Assembly (NCBI RefSeq): GCF_932294415.1
Contig: NC_065539.1
Location: 34,226,001-34,290,000 of the forward strand
Length of the DNA: 64,000 bases
Source: Quercus robur
Taxonomy: Eukaryota; Streptophyta; Magnoliopsida; Fagales; Fagaceae
Direction of reading: 5' to 3'
The translations under genes and the position numbers were made by a program. The notes beneath the pieces are model-generated. The model was given only the letters and a program-made list of their open reading frames with translations. It was not told the origin of the DNA and searched no databases. Position 1 is the stretch's first letter. Each line of letters starts with the position of its first letter. Below are positions 56,174 to 64,000 of this stretch, piece after piece.

Positions 56174-59155
56174 TATGATTAATTACGAGAAAATTGAAGG
56201 AATACAAGAATTACCACTAGTTGCCATACATGAAAGGGCATGGCCTCCATACTAAATTTATATCTTATAAACTTCATCTATGCTGAAGGGTTTGTAACAA
56301 TAGCAAATTCATGGTCCACAAGAAATTTAATTTGTCTGAAATTTCCGGCCAGTTATTTCCTCCTACTCTTATATAATTGTTGTCGGTATTATTGAATCTC
56401 AGACTAATCCCAAAATGGGAACATGTTTTACACACACTGCTCATGAGGATTATTAAATTGGAAGGATTTGTCACCAATAATCGTGATTATAATGTGTGGT
56501 TATTTAGCTATACTTTATTTTATTGTTAGAACTAGTAGCTAATATGTGTGCTAAATGAGAAAGCTATCGCGTATGAGATAGTTAGGACTCAATCTTAGTT
56601 TAATTTACTACCATCATCATATCAATATATTTTAATAGGAAAACTTAGTTTATATAAATTCGTAGTATACTTAGAAGTATGAGGTAACATTAATAATATA
56701 CAAATTGTAGTGATTTTGCAAGATGAAATTTAAAATAAAATTGAACATACATAATAAATTAGAATATAAAAATTATTGGGTTTCAATTAACTTAACTGAT
56801 AAAGTCTCTTGTAATCATTATAAAATAGACACGGTAGGTTTGAAATACTATTGTATCTAAAATAAAAATAAAAAACTCAAAATTGAGTACTATCTAAAAA
56901 TATTGTAACTCTTTTGGGAATGAACCTTAAATGAGCACAATATTTAACATATATATATATATTTTAATATATATATATATATATATATGAATATTTTGCA
57001 AATGTAACTTTCATAGATTTTTGTAAAAAGATTTAAACAATTCTTCATTTCTTGTTCATTGATTGCATATTAAAATTCCAACCATTACCAATACCACTAA
57101 GGGCAACTCGACAGCAACAATTTCAGCTTGGGTAGCACTAGCAACTTCATCTTGGGTGACATGGCACCATCAGCTTGTGTAGCAACTGATATTTGGGAAG
57201 ATGGTGCATCAGTGGAGGGTACCATGACTTTTAAAAAAAAAAAAAAATCTAATCTAATTATTAGCAAACTAGGAAAACAAGAACAACTAATAATAACCTC
57301 ACAAACCAAAAAGGAAAAACAATATCTTACTTATGCAAAAAATAAATAAATAAATAACACACACACACAAAACAAAACCAAATACAAACAATATAAGACT
57401 TGAAATTTTATTAAATAATAAAAGCAAAAAGAATGATGCTCAAAATTTATTAAACAACAACAACTACAACTAAACGACAATGATGATGACGACAACAACA
57501 ACAACAATAACCATAACAACAGAAGCAACATCAAACATCAGTTCAAACAAAGAAAGAACACAATCTCAACTTTAAACACTAAACACAAAGGAAAACAAAA
57601 ATCACACCTTAAAGAAACTGTAAGTGTTGGAGTTTCGAATTTGAAAATAGAAAAACCTACTTAGACAACTTTCAATTCCTAAATAAAATTAAAGTAGGAA
57701 CAAAATTAATCAAACAAATGAATAAAGAACAAATTCAAAATACTTAGGGTTTCAATTTTTTTTAGTTAGGGTTTCAAATTATAAATCTTTGGGTTTATTT
57801 GATTTTAACAGTTAATTTCCATAAAAATAAAATAAAATCAATGAGAGGCTAACAAAAAGAGAAATGAGAAATAAAGAATATTTACCTAAGACAGTTTGGA
57901 GTAAGAATTGATTTAATGAGGAGGAGATAATGCCAGAGTAAGGAGGAGACAACAACCACACCTAGGCAATGGCAGCTAAGGTTTGTAGTGAGTGGCTAGG
58001 GTTTGAAGTAGAGAGAGGCGAAGAGCCAAAGAGAGAAGAGTATTGAGAATTTGGTCATTGGTGAGAAGATCAAAGCTAAAGAGTGAAGAGATTAGAGAGA
58101 GAGTCTGAGAGATATCAGATATCAGATCAAAAGATTGATCTGTAATTGTGACAGTTGGATTTTGGTCTTGATTTGATTTTAACGGTTGAACTAGGAATTG
58201 GGTACTTGTGTCACTAAATCACTAATATTGAGTTTGTACACAATGTAATTGTGGCCGTAGATTTTGAATCTTGACTTGATTTAAGCAGTTGATTTGGAAA
58301 TTAGGAAATAGTGCCAAAAAAAATCAAACCTTATTACTGAATTACGTTTACCAATTACCGAAGAATCGAGGCAGGCAAGGCATATATTTATTAATAATTC
58401 AATTTGTTTGGGTTATTCAGGTGAAATATATTATAACCCGAAATCTGAACCGATTATTTGGTTATTTTTAAGCACAACCTATGACCGACTACACCTTGCA
58501 TTTAGAGCCACCCATGCACAGATCTTCAGGTTGGGTGGGTACGGTCTGGTGGGTCGATTGGTTCAGTTCATAGGATAGCCCTAATTTTATGTAGCATTTA
58601 TGGGGACTTCAAATGTAAGTTTTTATTTTCTAAAAGTTATTTTTTATTATTTTACAATTATATTGTTCATTATCAAATGGTTAAATATATATGTATAGTA
58701 AATAACACACACACATACACACACATATATATTATTAAATAATATATACATGCATCATCACCTTTAAGAGTATTAAATACAAAATATCTATAATGTACCA
58801 TTTATTTATTATTAAATGTATTGGCACATGTTAGATGTGTTATATGATGGATAAATTGCTACCTGCCATGTGGAACTATTAATTTGTCCTCATTATTATT
58901 ATTATTATTATTATTTTAATACAAGATAAAAATTTTACATTAGTTTGATCTAAGTGTACATATGTGTGAAGCTTCCTTCTGAAAACTTGAACTCCTGATC
59001 TTACCTCTCACACTCCACAAGCACTTATACTTATAGAATGACTATCGCACCAAGTGTGTGCAGTAGTTGTCCTCATTATTCTAAATAGATAGAAGATTGC
59101 ATCACTTGTCATTGTTGTGTGCATTCACCAATTGTGGAATCAAATTTTTACAATA
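56174..59155. other. Intergenic, AT-rich
   Basis: Contains TA runs (56949-56990), a CAA/ACG-rich stretch (57460-57515), CA runs and TTA repeats (58890-58916). Open frames such as 57128-57349 match nothing known. Confidence 0.55.
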
Positions 59156-59295
59156 TATAGGATGAATTGCAAAGTATACCCTTAAAATTTGGGAATGTTT
59201 AGATTTTACACCCTGAAATTTGGTTCCGTTAGCAAAACTTCACCCTTTGTTAGTTTAAGGCGATAAGTGACATCTAGGCATGCTGAAATGTTTTA

Positions 59296-60890
59296 TTTTT
59301 GCCAAATCAACCATTCAAAACAACATTGTTTCAAAGGAAGGAAAGGTATTGCTACCATCTCTCTAAGGGGATATTTGCAGATTAACGTTGTGAAGGGATA
59401 GAATATAGTAAGTTAATACGGGTTTGAAAGAAAAATGCAAACTAGCATCTTGAGTTTTAGAAACTCGAGTTCCATATCAATCTTGAGCCTCAAAGACTCT
59501 CTTCCCACTTACTGAGTTTGCTGAGTTGGACATGTATATGCCACATAGATCTCGAGTTTTTAACAGTCGAGTTCAAAAAAAACATAAATCTTGAGTTTTT
59601 TACACTTGATTTCAAACAGATAAAAAAAAAAAAAAAAAAAAAAAGAACCTAAGAAAAGAAAAAAGAAAAAGAAAACCCAGAGAAAGAAAAAAAAAAAAAA
59701 AAAAAAAGAACCGAGAAGAAAGAAGAAGAAGATCCACAGCAAAGGGTCTTGTTTTTGTTGTCTTCGGTTGTGGCCATTGCTTGCTTTTTGTTGTCTTGGT
59801 TTGTATTGAAAAGGGTCTTGTTGCTTTTTGGGTTTTGAAGGGTTGAACATTTGCTAGAGATTGGTGGGTACTGGGTTGGTTCTTGATTGGAGCTTTTCTT
59901 TCTAAAGTTAGGTACGTTTGTGGGGTTGTATTCCGTAGGTACGCACTGGAACTCGAGTCTTAGAGACTCGAGTTCCACGTGGATTCCATGTGAAATTTTT
60001 ATGCACGTCAGTTATCTCAGAAATCTAAAACTCGAGTTTTTAAAACTCGATTTGCTATTGATCTCGAGTTTTAAAAACTCGAGATACACACATACTTTCA
60101 AAACCGGGCAACTAATGAAATTGTTAGAAATCCTTTGTTATTTGGAAAGGGAGTTCATCTCTCTAAACGACACTATTTTGCCAACTCAAAACAAAAATTC
60201 CAGGTATTCCTACGACACCGCTGTTTTGCCCAAATTATCTTCAACCTATTCCCAAAATCAAAACCTCAGCTATATTGGATTTTCCAAGCCTCGAAGAGAA
60301 TAGCTCTAAGCCTCTAACCTTGTTATTGGCTTTGCTAGTGATAAGCCTTCCAATAAGGCCCAAGGAAGAGAGCTCACGAGCTATATTGGGTTTGGATGGT
60401 AGAGAAATGGGTCTGCTGGTGTAGTGGTTTGAGATAGGCGGGTCTACTATTATGGTGAGATCGGGTTGTTCTGGGTTCATGAGGAGAGGCGGCTATGGTT
60501 AGGATGGGGCAAAGACCAATGGGTAAGAAGGTAGGTATGGTGGTGGGGAAAATGTTACCACATGAAGTGGGCAGCACCCTTAGACAAGCTTGACAAAGCC
60601 ACTACTGCAGAGAGTGTAAAACTGTCAAATGTCAATACTTTTATTCTTTCCTTTCCTGAATTGTACCTGGGGTTTTGATTTTGGGAATAGGTTGAATGGC
60701 AATCCGTGTGTCACGTTGCAGATCCTATGTTTTGTGTAATTGGGTTTATAGTTTGGGCAAAACGGTGGTGTCGTAGGAATACCCGGAATTTTTGTTTTGA
60801 GTTGGCAAAACAGTGTCGTTTAGAGAGATGGTAGCAGTACCTTTTTTCTTCCTTCGAAACGGTGTCATTTTGAATGGCTGATTTGTGAAA
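59296..60890. repeat. Inverted repeat upstream of the mTERF gene, interrupted
   Basis: CCATTCAAAACAACATTGTTTC through CTACCATCTCTCTAA (59310-59366), together with AACGACACTATTTTGCCAAC through TTCCCAAAATCAAAACC (60166-60265), are the inverse of 60665-60880. The left arm is split by the insertion 59367-60156. Confidence 0.75.
59367..60156. mobile_element. Probable Mutator-like insertion
   Basis: The 790-bp piece is flanked by ATCTCTCTAA on both sides (59357-59366, 60157-60166) and splits an inverted-repeat arm that is continuous in its partner at 60665-60880. Inside are many ACTCGAG palindromes (59940-60085) and A/T runs. The two ends show only weak inverted similarity (CGGGTTTGAAAG against CCGGTTTTGAAAG). 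No transposase is seen. Confidence 0.6.
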
Positions 60891-61123
60891 AATGAGAGTT
60901 CGTTACATCGCATAGGTCACAAACGACGTCGGTTCTGTGTGTTCTTAGTCAAAAAAACATAAACCTCTTTTCAATTCCACAGGAGGGTTTTAGTTAAAAT
61001 CACTTCACAGCTCCCTTTTTTTCAGTTTTTCTACTACCTGCTGTGGAGTTCAAAAATTCAGTCAGGCACAGAAGTCATTGCTTCTACACAACTAAACAGG
61101 TGCGTTTTTCAATCAACTAAAAA

Positions 61124-62284
61124 ATGTCTACTTGTCTCTACAAAACCATTCTAAATGGTGAGAAACACATTACTAGTAGATCTCCAACACCAATTCACAA
61201 ACTGGGTTTTCTTCAAAACCTATCTTTATCCTTGAAATACTATGTCTCCAGCACTTCAAGTCAGCAACCATTTGCTGTCTCTTACCTCATAAACTCACTT
61301 GGGTTCACACCAGAAGCTGCTTTATCAGCTTCCAAATATGTTCATTTCGAAACCCCAGAAAAAGCGGATGCTGTGGTTAAGTTTTTGAAGAACCATGGGT
61401 TCTCTCAAACCCAGATCTCGAGCCTAGTTAGAAGACGCCCAGTACTGCTCAAATGTAATCCTGAGAAAACCCTTTTGCCCAAAATGGAATTCTTTTCCTC
61501 TAAAGGGATTCCAAGTCCTAACCTTGCAAAAATGTTTACTGGGGTCCCTGATCTTTTTAGAAGAAGCTTAGAGAAACATATTATCCCTTCCTTTGATTTG
61601 ATTAAAAGTTTGCTTCAGTCTGAGGATAAGACTCTTCAAGCTATACAGCGATGTTCGGGTATGTTAATATATTATCTTGAAACTAATGTGGTGCCCAATA
61701 TGAATACATTGAGAGATAGCGGAATGCCCAAGTCGATTATTATTTCTATGCTTAAAAAACACCCAAGAGCATTCAGGTCTAATCCTGTTCTGTTTAGAGA
61801 GGCTGTCGAGGAAGTAAAAGAAATGGGATTTGATCCTTTGACAATGAAGTTTGCCAAGGCAGTACATGCTGTGCGATCAATGAGCAAATCAACATGGGAA
61901 AGGAAGCTCAATGTTTATAAGAAATGGGGTTGGACTGAGGATGAGGTTTCTATGGCATTTAGGAACGATCCATGGTGTATGACGGTATCTGAGGAAAAGC
62001 TTACAAGGATAATGGATTTTCTTGTCAACAAGATGGGTATGGAGTCTTCCCTCATTAAGAAACACTCATTACTTGTTTCTTTGAGCTTGGAAAAGAGATT
62101 GATTCCTAGGGGTTTGGTTCTTCAAGTTTTGCTATCGAAAGGTTTGGTGAAGAAGAATTTTAAAATGCATGCGTATTTTGAGTGCCCTGAAAAGACATTT
62201 TGGCAGAAGTTTGTTATGATTCATGAGGACAAGGCTTCTGAGCTGTTGAAGTTATACAAGGGATCATTGGATTCTTCAAAATGA
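61124..62284 (+). CDS. mTERF-domain protein, organelle-targeted, 386 residues
   Basis: Single exon, start AAAAAATGTC. Residues 1-45 are rich in Ser/Thr/Lys/Arg with almost no acids, a typical mitochondrial (or plastid) transit region. From about residue 60 it is built of repeated helix-helix mTERF motifs, for example VVKFLKNHGFSQTQISSLVR, LLPKMEFFSSKGIP, ISMLKKHPRAF, EEVKEMGFDP, YKKWGWTEDEVSMAFRNDP and IMDFLVNKMGME. The length is normal for the land-plant branch whose members bind organelle nucleic acids and act in transcription termination, splicing or ribosome function; the specific role cannot be told. There are no interruptions; the stop TGA is at 62282. Confidence 0.93.
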   Translation: MSTCLYKTILNGEKHITSRSPTPIHKLGFLQNLSLSLKYYVSSTSSQQPFAVSYLINSLGFTPEAALSASKYVHFETPEKADAVVKFLKNHGFSQTQISSLVRRRPVLLKCNPEKTLLPKMEFFSSKGIPSPNLAKMFTGVPDLFRRSLEKHIIPSFDLIKSLLQSEDKTLQAIQRCSGMLIYYLETNVVPNMNTLRDSGMPKSIIISMLKKHPRAFRSNPVLFREAVEEVKEMGFDPLTMKFAKAVHAVRSMSKSTWERKLNVYKKWGWTEDEVSMAFRNDPWCMTVSEEKLTRIMDFLVNKMGMESSLIKKHSLLVSLSLEKRLIPRGLVLQVLLSKGLVKKNFKMHAYFECPEKTFWQKFVMIHEDKASELLKLYKGSLDSSK

Positions 62285-62454
62285 GAAGAGAATAACCTTG
62301 TTGAATTACTTGCTTTAGTTGAGCTCCAAGATTGCAATTAACCCATATTACTTTTTTATTGGTAATGTGAGTTATCTTTTATTTGTTTGAACGTTGTAGC
62401 TCGAGTTCAAAAATGCATAATCATCTGCTAGGTTATTGTGATCTGTTCTTGCTT

Positions 62455-62460
62455 AATAAA
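62455..62460 (+). terminator. Possible poly(A) signal of the mTERF gene
   Basis: AATAAA lies 171 bp after the stop codon, in a T-rich context suitable for a plant 3' end. Confidence 0.5.
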
Positions 62461-64000
62461 TGGCATAATTCTGCAAATAGTTCCATGGCTGAAATTTTGT
62501 AACTAAAATATAATTTATCTGTGGAACTTTTGTCACAGAAATTTAATTCCTTTCATTTTGTTGCTATAAAAAAGACATCTAGCTCCCTGACACATGCTCT
62601 TTGTATGCAATTGTATTACTGGATGGTCTTACTTATCAAAAAAAAAAAAATTGTATTACTGGATGGTGTTGTAATGTTGGTGCATGCAATTTTGAGACTG
62701 ATATTGCTAGTTCAAGTCGGTTACACTGAGTACATATTGAAACTATGGTGAAGTCTCATAATTTGTATGCATTCCAAGATACCTAACAATTTTCGGTTTA
62801 ACATGTTTGTGAGCAAATTCTCTCAGTACTTGCAGAATTTTTATGTTATTTTGATTTGCAAAGCTCTCGTATGGCACCTATCTGGAATGCACTGCATGTT
62901 CAGATGGCTACAAGAAAGAGCAGCAGAAAGTATATGGATTTTTTTTGTTCTACAGAATAAAAAAGAAAATGCAAAAGTACTTGCTTTATAAGCTGTTTAT
63001 CTTAATGGCTTGAGTCAAATTCAGGTCAGCCAAGTGGACAAATCCAGCAATCAGCTTTCTTGTGGTGAAAGTAAGTTTGGAGAGTGTTTTGAATTTGTGT
63101 TTGCAAGTCACTAAATCTATCATGAGGCCTAGTTGGACCATTTTTTGCCATCACACCTTACTTTGACTTTTGATTGGACAATTGTTATTTTAACTCTCTT
63201 TCCAGGATTTATGTGGCTAGGCAAGTTGACATTTGCCCTTTATTTCAACCCTATCTTTTATATACAAGTAAATTTTATTATAACTGAAAAATTGTGCACA
63301 ATTGAGATCTTTGGAACCAAACTTTGTGTTTTAGTTGAAAATGGACCTGCATAATGCAACTCAAACACTCCACAACCTACCTGAAATTGTATGAAATGAA
63401 TGAGTATTGGAGTCTTTGGCTGTGGTCAGAATTCCACAGCTCAGAGAAGAGACTCATTTTAAGGGCTTTGGTACTCATTCTTGTTCAAGTTCGTGAACTG
63501 TCATATAGAAGGTCCTTCCCATCTGCAGAATATATATAGGTAAAGCTTGGATGTTACAAAAGTGGGAGCTGGTTAAGAGAGAAGTTCATAGTGCAGCAAT
63601 TGCATAATGATCACACAGTGACCTAATTTGTTTGCATTTTTTATTTGTTAGTTACGTGTTTCATCCTCAAACTTGCTTTGTTCCAAGTTTGAGTGCAGCT
63701 AAGAGAGAGAGCGCACGTGTGCAGAGGGGGTAGGAGTGGGTTGTTAAGGAGCCCGGGAATTTTTTGGCTAGAGTAAAGACTTACCGCTGTTAATGCAATG
63801 TGTGACATGAGTTTTTTAGGTGAAAACAGAAAGGTGTATTACAAGTTGTTCAGATATGAATTTGTGATAAATAATTTAGCAAATACAAAAACAGTGTTGT
63901 GTGTTCTTGAGCAAGTGACATATATCATGCTGAGTTGTTTTAAAATAAATAAAGTGCTTTCTTGTATTCAGACAATTGTTAAGAGGGAGAGAGACTTGGA
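62461..64000. other. Downstream region, no gene recognised
   Basis: A 20-bp direct repeat, TTGTATTACTGGATGGT, at 62610 and 62652 is separated by an A run. Otherwise unremarkable sequence with short incidental frames to the end of the window. Confidence 0.5.

Noticed and set aside
57128..57349. A 73-codon plus-strand frame (MGSTSNFILGDMAPSAC...)
   Set aside because: No known domain, low-complexity Lys run in the middle, no splice or promoter support.
59560..59978. Minus-strand frames with long Phe runs
   Set aside because: Low-complexity translations of A-rich DNA inside the probable Mutator-like insertion.
60241..60577. Minus-strand frames of 67-79 codons before the mTERF gene
   Set aside because: They fall across the end of an inverted-repeat arm and show no family resemblance.

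Overview
This is a plant nuclear window, very probably from a woody eudicot. It is AT-rich, full of A/T homopolymers, and dominated by LTR retrotransposons, TRIM elements, MITEs and decayed gene pieces. The species is not determinable from the sequence alone. Only two host genes look intact: a three-exon EF-hand/ZZ zinc-finger gene (53514-56173, +) and a single-exon mTERF-family gene (61124-62284, +).

Layout. 1-6528 is a tandem array of roughly 2.7-3.0 kb units, two complete and one partial. Each complete unit contains a nested array of about 280-bp sub-units rich in poly-A/T and one exon of a hotdog-fold thioesterase. The array ends in a palindrome with 16-bp GC-rich hairpins. 7492-8045 is a Mutator-like foldback element with a 10-bp target duplication and a nested minisatellite. 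8935-9430 is a TRIM. 9639-21254 is a nest of copia-type, minus-strand, non-autonomous LTR elements: the inner one carries a gag and an extra 'plant transposon' ORF but no recognisable reverse transcriptase, and a second TRIM lies inside it. 21482-21736 is a decayed fragment of a V-ATPase subunit c gene. 23472-24288 is a solo LTR.

24900-34595 is a nearly complete Tat-type Ty3/gypsy element on the minus strand, and 37936-48297 is a second one on the plus strand. Both carry gag, protease, reverse transcriptase, RNase H, a second RNase H and integrase, then a tandem-repeat block, then an antisense extra gene before the 3' LTR. Nearly all in-frame stops that I could compare with the conserved domains are explained by C-to-T or G-to-A transitions.

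35300-35784 (-), 51163-51282 (+) and 53514-56173 (+) are three members of one EF-hand/ZZ gene family: a frameshifted one, one truncated by deletion, and one intact. Repeats of a shared upstream module lie around them, and the second Tat element is inserted in one of these repeats. 59367-60156 is a probable Mutator-like insertion upstream of the mTERF gene. The remaining space is AT-rich intergenic DNA with MITE-like pieces.
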